Of a stretch of 39,763 nucleotides of DNA, positions 1 to 7,368 are shown piece by piece. Below the pieces are notes generated by a model that had not been told where the DNA came from, did not search any database, and was given only the letters and a program-made list of their open reading frames with translations. The DNA is from a bacterium (lineage in GTDB: Bacteria > Actinomycetota > Acidimicrobiia > Spongiisociales > ZC4RG35). Position 1 is the stretch's first letter. Each line of letters opens with the position of its first letter. Both the position numbers and the translations under genes were made by a program. The stretch covers positions 152,995 through 192,757 of the forward strand of contig JAPPFD010000006.1 of the NCBI GenBank assembly GCA_028823995.1, written 5' to 3'.

Positions 1-48
1 CAAACAACTAAAACCACATTCAGCACCTCTTCTTCATATTAAAATTAG

Positions 49-615
49 TACACTACCCAAAATACCTCTACGACAAATAGTCCCACCACCACCACAACCA
101 CCACCACCCAGCCACCACCTACAACCACAACCCGGCCACCCACCACCACAACCACCACAACCCGGCCACCACCTACCACAACCACTACGAGGCCGTCCGA
201 CGGCTACGACTACAACGGAGTCTGCCCCGTGGATGAGCCCAACACCTTTGTGGACACCTGGGGCGCTCCCCGCTCCGGGGGTCGTACTCACCAGGGCGTG
301 GACCTCCTGGCCGAAAGGGGGACCCCGGTGAGAGCCATCCATGAGGGTGTCCTGTTCCGGGTCGACGTGGGAGGCCTGGGAGGCCTCTTCATATGGCTGC
401 GAGCCCCCTGGGGAGACGAGTACTACTACGCCCACCTGGAAGATTTCGGCCCCGGAATCGGCACCGGCAAAAGGGTGTCCCAGGGAGATCTCATCGGGTA
501 CGTGGGCACCAGCGGCAACTCCCCCGACTACATCCCCCACCTCCACTTCGAGTATCACCCGGGGGGCGGAAGGGCCGTGAATCCCTACCCGCTTGCGCTC
601 CAGGCCTGCGAATAG
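49..615 (+). CDS. M23-family metallopeptidase (LytM domain), N-terminus missing
   Basis: Zinc endopeptidase of the M23/LytM family, which cuts peptide cross-links of peptidoglycan outside the membrane. Counting from a GTG codon at 229, the zinc ligands are all visible: H21 and D25 in a HxGxD motif, and H104/H106 in a HLHFE motif, with a further conserved His at 69 (YYAHL). The domain therefore looks catalytically complete. Upstream it continues in frame through a Thr/Pro linker to codon 49, but two in-frame stops (taa at 40-42, tag at 46-48) precede that and there is no signal peptide or plausible initiation site. Starting at 229 would give a cytosolic 128-residue protein with no export signal, which is unlikely for this family. 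Either the true N-terminus lies outside the window behind a frameshift, or the first bases are a poor contig end. It converges on mrp 21 bp downstream. Confidence 0.8.
   Translation, partial: YTTQNTSTTNSPTTTTTTTTQPPPTTTTRPPTTTTTTTRPPPTTTTTRPSDGYDYNGVCPVDEPNTFVDTWGAPRSGGRTHQGVDLLAERGTPVRAIHEGVLFRVDVGGLGGLFIWLRAPWGDEYYYAHLEDFGPGIGTGKRVSQGDLIGYVGTSGNSPDYIPHLHFEYHPGGGRAVNPYPLALQACE
61..210 (+). repeat. Low-complexity Thr/Pro codon tract
   Basis: The stretch is made almost entirely of acc/aca/cca codons with short imperfect repeats; the unit CCCGGCCACC recurs near 130 and 170. In the frame of the downstream M23 domain it encodes runs of Thr broken by Gln-Pro-Pro-Pro and Arg-Pro-Pro, the usual composition of an extracellular linker in actinobacterial secreted proteins. 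Before position 60 the DNA becomes noticeably more AT-rich. It is coding linker rather than a CRISPR or satellite array. Confidence 0.7.
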
Positions 616-636
616 CCCGGGCGGATCGAACGATGC

Positions 637-1827
637 TTAGGGAGTGAGGGCCGCCAGGGAATCCCAGTCCTGTCCGGACTGGGCAAGGCCCTCCAAGAGC
701 TTGGCCAAGCGACCTGTGCAAGTCTCGTCCTGGGCGGGCGGGACCAACTGCACGAGGAGTTCGGCAGTGTCCGCAAAGGCCAGGGCGGCGCCGTGCAGCG
801 GCGTCTCTCCGGCCACCGGGCATCCGCGGTCTCCTCCCTCCACCACCCTGATGTCCAGGGGCACCTGAGCCAGCAGCGGCACTCCTATCCCGTCGGCCAA
901 CTCTTGACCGCCTCCCCGGCCGAACAGGTGATGGATCGTCCCGTGACCGCAGTCGAAACCCGACATGTTCTCGATAACCCCCACTATCGGCATGTGGGAC
1001 CGCCGGGCCATGTCCGCAATCCGGGCCGCCACTTTCTGCGACGCCCGCTGGGGGGTGGTGACCACCACCATCTCCGCTTGGGGGAGCATCCGGGAGAGCG
1101 CCATCTGGATATCGCCGGTGCCGGGGGGCATGTCGATCACCAGATAGTCCAGTTCTCCCCAGTCGACCTGCTTCAGGAACTGCTCCAATGCCTTGGCCAG
1201 CATCAACCCCCGCCACATCAGGGCCGTCTCCTCCGAGTCGATTATCAACCCGGTCGACACCACCTTCAATCCATGAGCCTCCACCGGGATGATCAGCCTG
1301 GTGACGTCGTCGGCTTCCATCCGGGTATTGATCCCCAACAAGCGGGGAACCGAGAACCCCCAGATGTCCGCATCCATCAAGCCGACCCGAAACCCGAGAT
1401 TGTTGATGGCGATGGCCAGGTTCACGCTTACCGATGACTTCCCCACGCCCCCCTTTCCCGAACTGACCGCGATCACCCGGGTGGTGGGGGCCACCTGGGT
1501 CGGTTCGGCGCGGTCCCTGGCTTTCTCCCTGGCTCTCGACATCAGGTCGGCCCGCTGCCGCTTGGTCATGGCAGTGGTGTGCACAACTACTTCATCAACC
1601 CCCGGCAGCGAGAGCGCCCTTCGCCGGGTGTCGCCCTCAATCTGGTCCCGCAGAGGACACTCGGCGATGGTGAGGGCCAACCCGATGGTCACGGTCCCCT
1701 GAGGGGTGGCCTCCACCGAGGCGACCATGCCCAAGTCGACTATGTTGTCTCCGAGTTCGGGGTCGATTACTCCCCGCAGGGCAGCCCACACCCGCTCGAC
1801 GGTCGGCTCACTCGGGTTGCTATCCAA
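637..1827 (-). CDS. mrp: Mrp/ApbC-type iron-sulfur carrier ATPase
   Basis: Cytosolic P-loop ATPase of the Mrp/NBP35 family, which binds and transfers [4Fe-4S] clusters. The 396 residues comprise an N-terminal MIP18/DUF59 domain (about 8-90, with IDPELGDNIVDLG), a charged linker, and a ParA-like ATPase domain with a deviant Walker A (SGKGGVGKSS, 123-132), MDADIWG, and VIDMPPGTGD as Walker B. The CxxC that many Mrp proteins use to bridge a cluster is not intact: the segment reads NMSGFDCGHGT, with only one Cys. The start is TTG at 1827, supported by an AGGAGG sequence about 8 bases upstream. It is transcribed divergently from the glutamate dehydrogenase gene. ErpA and Nfu_N are encoded within 6 kb, so a role in Fe-S assembly fits. 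Confidence 0.9.
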   Translation of the reverse strand: MDSNPSEPTVERVWAALRGVIDPELGDNIVDLGMVASVEATPQGTVTIGLALTIAECPLRDQIEGDTRRRALSLPGVDEVVVHTTAMTKRQRADLMSRAREKARDRAEPTQVAPTTRVIAVSSGKGGVGKSSVSVNLAIAINNLGFRVGLMDADIWGFSVPRLLGINTRMEADDVTRLIIPVEAHGLKVVSTGLIIDSEETALMWRGLMLAKALEQFLKQVDWGELDYLVIDMPPGTGDIQMALSRMLPQAEMVVVTTPQRASQKVAARIADMARRSHMPIVGVIENMSGFDCGHGTIHHLFGRGGGQELADGIGVPLLAQVPLDIRVVEGGDRGCPVAGETPLHGAALAFADTAELLVQLVPPAQDETCTGRLAKLLEGLAQSGQDWDSLAALTP

Positions 1828-1898
1828 CAGACCAACCTCCTAGGCCTTGCAAGTGATAGATAGTAGACGACTTCTTGCATGAGAGCCCCAAAGTACTC

Positions 1899-1926
1899 TT
1901 TACATTTTGTTCAACGCTGCTAAACT
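1899..1926 (+). promoter_or_regulatory. Sigma-70-type promoter, probably leaderless, for gdhA
   Basis: TTTACA (1899-1904), 16-bp spacer, TAAACT (1921-1926). A start site about 7 bases after the -10 box would fall near 1933, only three bases before the GTG at 1936 and nine before the ATG at 1942. No Shine-Dalgarno sequence is visible, so translation is probably leaderless or nearly so. Confidence 0.5.
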
Positions 1927-1935
1927 TGGACCCCG

Positions 1936-3237
1936 GTGGTTATGACCTCTCCGGACACCATGGCTCAAGAGGCCGCTACTCCCCTACTTGACTGGGACTC
2001 TGGGATATACCGGGAGGCCGTCAACCAGTTTGACCGGGTGGCGGCGTACATAGACCTTGATCCCAATGTCTCCCAACGCCTCCGTCTCCCACAACGATCG
2101 CTGGTGACGACATTTCCGTTCCGAAGGGACGACGGCAGCGTCGAGACGGTGTTCGGCTACCGCATCAGGCATGTACTCACCATGGGGCCCACCAAGGGAG
2201 GGATCCGCTATGCCCCCACTGTCAACTTCGGGGAGGTTGCAGCCCTGGCGATGAACATGACCTGGAAGTGCGCTTTGGTTGGACTGCCATTCGGGGGCGC
2301 CAAAGGTGGAGTCCGAGTGTCGCCGGAGTTGTTGAGTCGAGCGGAGAAACAGCGCCTGACCCGCCGGTACACCTCTGAAATCTCTACCCTGATCGGCCCC
2401 CAGCGCGACATACCGGCCCCTGACCTGGGAACCGACTCTCAAGTCATGGCATGGATCATGGACACTTACAGCCACCAAGTGGGCCACGGGGCCCCGGGGG
2501 TCGTTACCGGAAAGCCGGTTGAGCTGGGAGGCACGGCCGTAAGGGAGGAGTCCACGGGATTAGGTTTGGCTTATCTCCTGCCCCTGGCCCTGGAGATGGT
2601 CGACCTGCCCTTGGAGGGAACGCGGGTGGCCATCCAGGGATTCGGGCAGGTGGGACGCAGCGCCGCCCTGGCCTTGGCTCGGCAAGGCGCCCGAGTGGTG
2701 GCAGTCAGCGATCTGTCGGGAGGGATACACTGCCCCACCGGACTCGACATCGATGCCTTGAGAGAGTGGACAGACCACAACCTTTGGGTGGAGGGTTTTC
2801 CGGGAGGAGATCCGATAAGCGGCGAGCAGCTGTTCGAGGTGGACTGCGAAGTGCTGATTCCAGCCGCAGTTCAAGAGGTGATACACGGCGGTAACGCCGA
2901 TCGCATCACCGCCGCGGTGGTGCTGGAAGGCGCCAACACTCCCACCACCATGGAGGGGGATCAGATTCTGCAGAAGAGGGGTGTGCTGGTCGTCCCGGAC
3001 ATCCTGGCCAACGCAGGCGGCGTCACGGTCTCCTACTTCGAGTGGCTCCAGGGACTTCAATACTATTTCTGGACCGACGAGGAAACACGCCAACGACTGC
3101 GCAGCATCATGACCAACGCATTCAGGGAGGTCCACAGAATCGCTCGTGAAGAGAAGGTTGATCTGAGGACCGCGGCCCTGATAAAAGGCGTGGCCAGGGT
3201 GGCCAAGGCAAAACTGTTGAGAGGCCTATTCCCCTGA
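1936..3237 (+). CDS. gdhA: Glu/Leu/Phe/Val dehydrogenase (glutamate dehydrogenase)
   Basis: Oxidative deamination of glutamate to 2-oxoglutarate, or the reverse amination, in the cytosol. The 433 residues match the short hexameric form. Visible motifs are MGPTKGGIRYAP and GLPFGGAKGGV (substrate-binding and catalytic Lys), PAPDLGTDSQVMAW (catalytic Asp), and the Rossmann motif GFGQVGRSAA followed by VSD; the acidic residue after the second strand favours NAD over NADP (inference). GTG at 1936 and ATG at 1942 are both possible starts, since they lie two codons apart and there is no ribosome-binding site to choose between them. The gene stands alone, divergent from mrp and followed by the ErpA gene 73 bp later. 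Confidence 0.92.
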   Translation: MVMTSPDTMAQEAATPLLDWDSGIYREAVNQFDRVAAYIDLDPNVSQRLRLPQRSLVTTFPFRRDDGSVETVFGYRIRHVLTMGPTKGGIRYAPTVNFGEVAALAMNMTWKCALVGLPFGGAKGGVRVSPELLSRAEKQRLTRRYTSEISTLIGPQRDIPAPDLGTDSQVMAWIMDTYSHQVGHGAPGVVTGKPVELGGTAVREESTGLGLAYLLPLALEMVDLPLEGTRVAIQGFGQVGRSAALALARQGARVVAVSDLSGGIHCPTGLDIDALREWTDHNLWVEGFPGGDPISGEQLFEVDCEVLIPAAVQEVIHGGNADRITAAVVLEGANTPTTMEGDQILQKRGVLVVPDILANAGGVTVSYFEWLQGLQYYFWTDEETRQRLRSIMTNAFREVHRIAREEKVDLRTAALIKGVARVAKAKLLRGLFP

Positions 3238-3259
3238 CAGCAGGCCGTTTCCCACTGTA

Positions 3260-3265
3260 TATAAT
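3260..3265 (+). promoter_or_regulatory. Consensus -10 box (TATAAT) upstream of erpA
   Basis: A perfect TATAAT lies in the 73-bp gap between gdhA and the ErpA/IscA gene, about 45 bases before the ATG. No good -35 box is present at 16-18 bp spacing; the nearest, CTGACA at 3234-3239, is 20 bp away. This makes a separate promoter for erpA-ridA likely but not certain. Confidence 0.4.
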
Positions 3266-3310
3266 CACAATCACGCTTTACTATTTGCGACAGACGACCT
3301 CGTTTCCCAG

Positions 3311-3670
3311 ATGCAGCTACTAACCATCAAGAGCTCCGCCCCGCAGCGGCCCATCCTCCTGACCGACTCGGCGGTGGCCAAGGTCAAGGCCCTCCTGTCT
3401 TCCGAGGAAGACGACGACCTAGGCCTCCGGGTGGCTGTGAGGCCGGGCGGGTGCTCAGGCTTTTCCTACGAGATGTTCTTCGACTCCGACGTGGAGGAAG
3501 AGGACATCGTCATCGACTTCAACGGCTTGCGCGTGCTGGTCGACCCGCAGAGCGCCAAGCGGATCACGGGCGCCACGCTGGACTACCGGGAGGGCCTGAT
3601 GGAGGCCGGCTTCTCCATCGACAATCCAAACGTGACGCGCTCCTGTGGGTGTGGGAACAGCTTCGCCTAG
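3311..3670 (+). CDS. erpA: Iron-sulfur cluster insertion protein, ErpA/IscA family
   Basis: A-type Fe-S carrier that passes clusters to apo-proteins. The 119-residue HesB/IscA fold carries the three invariant cysteines: C48 in RPGGCSGFSY and C112/C114 in the C-terminal SCGCGNSFA. The ten extra N-terminal residues before ILLTDSAV are slightly longer than usual, so an internal start cannot be excluded; no Shine-Dalgarno sequence is visible before ATG 3311. RidA follows after 11 bp on the same strand, and the two are probably cotranscribed. Likely clients nearby include GlcF, which has two [4Fe-4S] motifs (inference). Confidence 0.9.
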   Translation: MQLLTIKSSAPQRPILLTDSAVAKVKALLSSEEDDDLGLRVAVRPGGCSGFSYEMFFDSDVEEEDIVIDFNGLRVLVDPQSAKRITGATLDYREGLMEAGFSIDNPNVTRSCGCGNSFA

Positions 3671-3681
3671 TATCCCCCGTC

Positions 3682-4062
3682 ATGCCTAAACAAGCACCCC
3701 AACTCAAGAGCGCTCCTGCCCCCCTGGCTCCTTATTCCGTGGTGACCGAGGCGCACGGCTTCGTCTTCATCTCCGGCCAGGTAGCCATCGATCCCCAGAC
3801 CGGGGAGACCCCCGAGTCCGTGACGGCCCAGACGGAACTCATCCTCCGCAACATCGGCAACATCCTCTCCGAACTGGACCTCGGCTACTCCGACATCGTG
3901 AAGACCACCGTCTTCCTGGCCGACATCCGCGACTATGGCGACGTCAACACCGTGTACGGGAGTTTCTTCGACGGCAAGCCTCCGGCTCGCTCCGCCGTCG
4001 GCGCGGGAGGCCTGCCCCTAACCGGCCTGAAGGTGGAGATCGAGGCGATCGCCGCCCGCTGA
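3682..4062 (+). CDS. ridA: RidA family enamine/imine deaminase
   Basis: RidA hydrolyses reactive 2-aminoacrylate and other enamine/imine intermediates released by PLP enzymes. The 126 residues show the family pattern: APYSVV near the N-terminus, FISGQVAIDPQTG, TELILRNIGNIL, and PPARSAVGAGGLP, whose Arg matches the carboxylate-binding Arg of active RidA, then VEIEAIAA. ATG 3682 gives the usual family length; the same frame is open further upstream, but only as an overlap with erpA. It follows erpA by 11 bp and converges on the acetyltransferase gene. Confidence 0.9.
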   Translation: MPKQAPQLKSAPAPLAPYSVVTEAHGFVFISGQVAIDPQTGETPESVTAQTELILRNIGNILSELDLGYSDIVKTTVFLADIRDYGDVNTVYGSFFDGKPPARSAVGAGGLPLTGLKVEIEAIAAR

Positions 4063-4071
4063 TCCCTTCTT

Positions 4072-5289
4072 CTAGAAGACCTCCTGACACCACGGCTGGG
4101 GGTACCAATCGAACATGGCGTCGGCCAACGCCCTAGCCGCAGGCTCTCCCTTCAGCCGGCCCAAAGCTCCCAGACGCCGGAAGCGGGCGCGTCCCAGGAA
4201 CCCGGCGCTCAGGTCTTCCAGGTCGAGGGAAAGGTCGGGAGAGTCGGAGACCCTCCGACACGAGCCAGAGCCCCCGGACACCTCCAGGCGGTACCGGGAG
4301 AGCTTTGCGGTCATGGGATCGAACACCTCGAACACCAGGGACCCGTCGGCCGAGTAACGGCGGGAAGAGAGCGCCGACTCCACGTCCAGGATCCTCAACC
4401 ACAAACCGTCGTTCAGGGTCTGTGCCTCCCGGAAGTTGGCGAAAAGCTGGTGTAGAGCCGTCTCGGCTGGTACGTTCCACGCCCGGAGTTGCCGCACCAA
4501 GTCCTGGTTGACCAGGAAGTTCCACAGGCCCGAATACGCAGCCGGTGTAAGGGCGATCATCTCCTCCAGCCTCAGGGTTATCCCTAAGCCGATCCCCTCC
4601 CAGGACCCGCTGGTGCGGTATTGGGCGTATCCGATAGGGTGGCCGTCGGAGTCGAGCGCCAGGGCGTACCGGAGGGAACTGGCCTCTCCGCGGAGACGGG
4701 GACCGTCCGCCAGGATCTCCAACTCCCACCAATCCGCCGAGCGGGCGAACATTCCGGGTACCTCCCTGCGTTTGCGATCGAACACCGACGGCAGGACCTC
4801 TTTGGCTTCATCCGGTTCGACCAGGACCACCGGCGCAGGCCGGGGAGCCAGTCGATGGGGGACCAGGGGGAATCGATCGATGACGAGTTTGGTGGTAACC
4901 CCCGCCACTCCGAAGCCGAACCGCCCGTAGAGAGGGACTTCCGTCGACCACAACGCGGCCAGCATGTCCCCTTGATCCTGCGCCTCGGCCAACAACCCGG
5001 TCACCATCCTGCGCATGATCCCGCGCCTCCGATGGCTTGGGAGCACCCCTACGCTGGCCACTCCGGCAGTGGCCGCCGTGCCGCCGGGGATTGTCAACTC
5101 CAGGCCGTAAGCAAAGGAGGCGCCCACCATCCGTCCTCCCTCGAAAGCACCCCGGCTGCGCTCCAGTTCCAGCAACTTGCGATAGCTTTCCTCGGCGGCG
5201 GGATCGGGGTCCTGTCCGAAGGCCATGGCGGTCACCCGCCCCAAGACATCCAGTTCCTCGGGGGCGACGGCCCGTATCTCTACAGCCAA
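4072..5289 (-). CDS. Eis-like GNAT N-acetyltransferase
   Basis: Acetyl-CoA-dependent N-acetyltransferase resembling mycobacterial Eis, whose members acetylate amines including aminoglycosides and protein lysines; the substrate here is unknown. The 405 residues have an N-terminal GNAT domain with the acetyl-CoA loop VGVLPSHRRRG (80-90), a Tyr in VPLYGRFGFG (Y121) corresponding to the general acid Tyr126 of Eis, a second GNAT-like region, and a C-terminal SCP2-like domain. The protein ends in Phe, as in Eis, where the terminal carboxylate acts in catalysis. The start is TTG at 5289: the next Met at residue 22 would remove the first strand. It lies 13 bp downstream of the membrane-protein gene and is probably in its operon. 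Confidence 0.85.
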   Translation of the reverse strand: MAVEIRAVAPEELDVLGRVTAMAFGQDPDPAAEESYRKLLELERSRGAFEGGRMVGASFAYGLELTIPGGTAATAGVASVGVLPSHRRRGIMRRMVTGLLAEAQDQGDMLAALWSTEVPLYGRFGFGVAGVTTKLVIDRFPLVPHRLAPRPAPVVLVEPDEAKEVLPSVFDRKRREVPGMFARSADWWELEILADGPRLRGEASSLRYALALDSDGHPIGYAQYRTSGSWEGIGLGITLRLEEMIALTPAAYSGLWNFLVNQDLVRQLRAWNVPAETALHQLFANFREAQTLNDGLWLRILDVESALSSRRYSADGSLVFEVFDPMTAKLSRYRLEVSGGSGSCRRVSDSPDLSLDLEDLSAGFLGRARFRRLGALGRLKGEPAARALADAMFDWYPQPWCQEVF

Positions 5290-5302
5290 CGTCCTGGGGG
5301 CG

Positions 5303-5944
5303 TCAACCGCCGATAGTGTTCTGAGCCCGCGTTACGGCGGCGACGAAGTCGGTGGTCGCCGTGTTGAAGTCGGCCGCCGCACCCCTGCGGGTCTCACCGG
5401 TGTCGGCGCTACGCAATCCCTCCACGACGGTGGCGGCCGCCGCCGCCGCCCGGGTGGAGGCGGTCAGCATGTCCTGATGTGATGCCGCCAATACCGAAGG
5501 CGCGTTCAGCCTTACCACGTTCTCCTGCCAGCTGATTACATCCTCCATCACAGCCACCAAGCGCTCCTCGGTCTCGGCGTATTCAATCGACCTCTCGTCC
5601 CAGGCGGCGTTGACCTCCCGGGCCTCTCTCGCCAGGGCAGTCAACTGCTCCCCCAGCGCCTCGATGGAAGCCAGGTAGGAGACGACCGCGGGCAACAGCG
5701 TGGTGCTGGTGGGCGTCTCCTCAGGAGCCGCCTCGCCGTCGGGTTCCTCGCCCTCCGCGGCGGAGGTCGTCTCCGTCGACGAGTCCTCCTCCAGCGTTGT
5801 CGCGGAAGGAACGGTGGTTACCGGCTGGGGTGCGATCTCGGCTCTGGGCAGCGTCCTGACGAACATGAAGGTGAACGCAAACATCGCCAGGATGGCTAGC
5901 GGAAGCAGCCAGCGGCCAGGCTTGGGATCGGGATTGACCACCAT
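5303..5944 (-). CDS. Membrane-anchored helical protein of unknown function
   Basis: I do not recognise a family. From ATG 5944 the protein has 213 residues: a short basic N-terminus, one hydrophobic segment (about 11-29, LLPLAILAMFAFTFMF), a Ser/Thr/Glu/Pro-rich linker (about 36-85), then an Ala/Glu-rich, probably all-helical extracellular domain (about 86-213). The frame remains open for 48 more codons upstream, to 6088, but those codons lie in the divergent promoter region and put unlikely sequence ahead of the membrane segment. GAGGA directly abuts the ATG, too close for a normal ribosome-binding site. The Eis-like gene follows 13 bp downstream. It is divergent from another single-pass protein with a similar layout at 6075. 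Confidence 0.65.
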   Translation of the reverse strand: MVVNPDPKPGRWLLPLAILAMFAFTFMFVRTLPRAEIAPQPVTTVPSATTLEEDSSTETTSAAEGEEPDGEAAPEETPTSTTLLPAVVSYLASIEALGEQLTALAREAREVNAAWDERSIEYAETEERLVAVMEDVISWQENVVRLNAPSVLAASHQDMLTASTRAAAAAATVVEGLRSADTGETRRGAAADFNTATTDFVAAVTRAQNTIGG

Positions 5945-5970
5945 TCCTCGGGAGTGTAGTTGAGGTGACG

Positions 5971-5984
5971 TGTCATTGATGACA
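5971..5984. promoter_or_regulatory. Inverted repeat in a divergent promoter region
   Basis: TGTCAT-TG-ATGACA is a perfect 6-bp inverted repeat with a 2-bp centre. It lies between the divergent genes starting at 5944 and 6075, upstream of the promoter called at 6040-6068. It is a candidate regulator-binding site, with no independent support. Confidence 0.3.
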
Positions 5985-6039
5985 AGTGCCCGAGCAGCTC
6001 GCGACTCTGTGTTTTCTTTCGCGATGCGGACAACACCCC

Positions 6040-6068
6040 TTGAATCCGCGGGGCACATCTCATAACAA
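6040..6068 (+). promoter_or_regulatory. Promoter placing the start site at the ATG of the 6075 gene
   Basis: TTGAAT (6040-6045), 17-bp spacer, TAACAA (6063-6068). The expected start site, seven bases past the -10 box, is the A of ATG 6075. No Shine-Dalgarno sequence precedes the gene. The arrangement predicts a leaderless mRNA. Confidence 0.45.
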
Positions 6069-6074
6069 TGTGGC

Positions 6075-7025
6075 ATGAGCGATTCCAAACCATCCGATCA
6101 AGAAGTATTCGAATCAATCCCCTGGGACGAGTTGCGAGACCTTGGAGACACGTCCCGGCGCCGCCGACTCTGGTACCTGGTGGGAGGGGCGTCAGTGGTG
6201 GCGGTGCTGGCCTTCAGCGTGGTCCGCACCTTCTCTTCTCCTGACCCTCAGGTAGTCATCCCGCCGACAGTTGCCCCGTCCTCCGCCGCCGGGCCGGCGT
6301 CACCATCCCTTCCGGGGCAGGGCCAGAATCCCGCCCCAACGCACTCGCCCCGCCTAGTACCGGCTACTCCGGCGGCCATGAGCGAAGCGGACCTCCGGGC
6401 AGGAGAGGACCCGACCGCATCGGACGGCCACTCTCAGGAAGAGCGTCAGGCCGCTTCCTATTCGGAGTGGTTCGTCCTGGATTACTTCACCCTGGACGGG
6501 ACGGAGCAGTCCGACGGCCTCGAGTGGTGGCTGCCGGGCATCAACCGTCCCCTCGACACATCCGCACGCCCTCTCTCCTTTGTGGAGTGGGTGAGAACCC
6601 TGTGGGTTGAACCGGTGGCCGGGGGACGTTGGCGGACGGTGGTAGCCCTCCGACGGCTGGTCTCTGTCGACGGCGGCGCCTACAGTCGGCTACCCACCCA
6701 GTCAGTTGAAGTGGTGGTGGATGTGGAGGCGGGCATGCCGACCATTGTCGACCTACCCCGCCTCATCCCTCTGCCGGAAGCGAATCCCGGCCAATGGTGG
6801 GTGGGAGAGGAGTTGGAGACGCCTCCAACCGCGGTGCTCAGGACCGCCCGAGAAGAACTGCTCCTCGCCCAGGCAGGCACCGTCGTGGGTCGACCGGTGG
6901 TCAGCCGGATGGAAGACGTATGGCGGGTGGAATGGGCAGTGGTGGATACGGCCGGGATCTCGTGGCCGGTCAGCCTGTGGATCGGTCCCGACGGAGTGGC
7001 GGTCCCTGCCGGAGGCCAGGGCTGA
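6075..7025 (+). CDS. Single-pass membrane protein with Pro-rich linker and a C-terminal extracellular domain
   Basis: No confident family. The 316 residues comprise a charged cytoplasmic stretch (1-31), one transmembrane helix (about 32-50), a Pro/Ser/Ala-rich linker (about 54-105), then two regions of mixed strands and helices rich in Trp. The layout (TM, linker, W/E/R-rich domains with VEWVRTLWVEPV and WRVEWAVVDTAG) recalls VirB8/TcpC-like NTF2-fold proteins of Gram-positive conjugation systems, but no other transfer genes are present, so this is only a structural guess. The predicted promoter makes its mRNA leaderless. Its stop codon directly abuts the convergent Nfu_N gene. It is divergent from another linker-bearing membrane protein. 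Confidence 0.6.
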   Translation: MSDSKPSDQEVFESIPWDELRDLGDTSRRRRLWYLVGGASVVAVLAFSVVRTFSSPDPQVVIPPTVAPSSAAGPASPSLPGQGQNPAPTHSPRLVPATPAAMSEADLRAGEDPTASDGHSQEERQAASYSEWFVLDYFTLDGTEQSDGLEWWLPGINRPLDTSARPLSFVEWVRTLWVEPVAGGRWRTVVALRRLVSVDGGAYSRLPTQSVEVVVDVEAGMPTIVDLPRLIPLPEANPGQWWVGEELETPPTAVLRTAREELLLAQAGTVVGRPVVSRMEDVWRVEWAVVDTAGISWPVSLWIGPDGVAVPAGGQG

Positions 7026-7286
7026 TCACCCCGTCTCGAATTGGCTTCTCAGAATCGATTCGACCGCAGGCCGTATGGCGGCCCAGTCCCCTCCGGTTGC
7101 CTTGCTGACCGTGACGAAGTCCGCTGTCCAGAACACCGAATCCACCCCCTCTGTCGCCAGTATGGCCACGGCCAACGGATGCTCCACCGCCTCGCCCTTC
7201 CGATAAGTGACAGGGCCACCCACCTTGCTCCCAACCGTGAACTTCATGGCATTGGGGTTGGGGGTAGGTTGAGCGATCACCGTCAT
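7026..7286 (-). CDS. Stand-alone Nfu N-terminal-domain protein
   Basis: The 86 residues match the Nfu_N domain (N-terminal domain of NifU/Nfu scaffold proteins), recognised by PTPNPNAMKFTVG near the N-terminus and the later VDSVFW and WAAIRPAVESIL. The C-terminal NifU domain with its cluster-binding CxxC is absent, so the protein cannot hold a cluster as Nfu does; stand-alone Nfu_N proteins are known and probably act as partners or adaptors in Fe-S assembly. ATG 7284-7286 is the only sensible start. The 3' end meets the stop of the convergent membrane-protein gene with no gap. Confidence 0.8.
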   Translation of the reverse strand: MTVIAQPTPNPNAMKFTVGSKVGGPVTYRKGEAVEHPLAVAILATEGVDSVFWTADFVTVSKATGGDWAAIRPAVESILRSQFETG

Positions 7287-7368
7287 GCGTAACTGCCTGA
7301 TTGGGACTGGCCGCCAACCGCCTTCGGGCAGGATCGGGATTGACGGGCGATTGTTATTCTAGATCACC

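Noticed and set aside
61..210. Possible CRISPR or satellite repeat.
   Set aside because: Units are irregular and without spacers; the tract encodes a Thr/Pro linker in frame with an M23 domain.
3451..3681. Upstream extension of the RidA frame.
   Set aside because: It overlaps erpA in another frame; ATG 3682 gives the standard RidA length.
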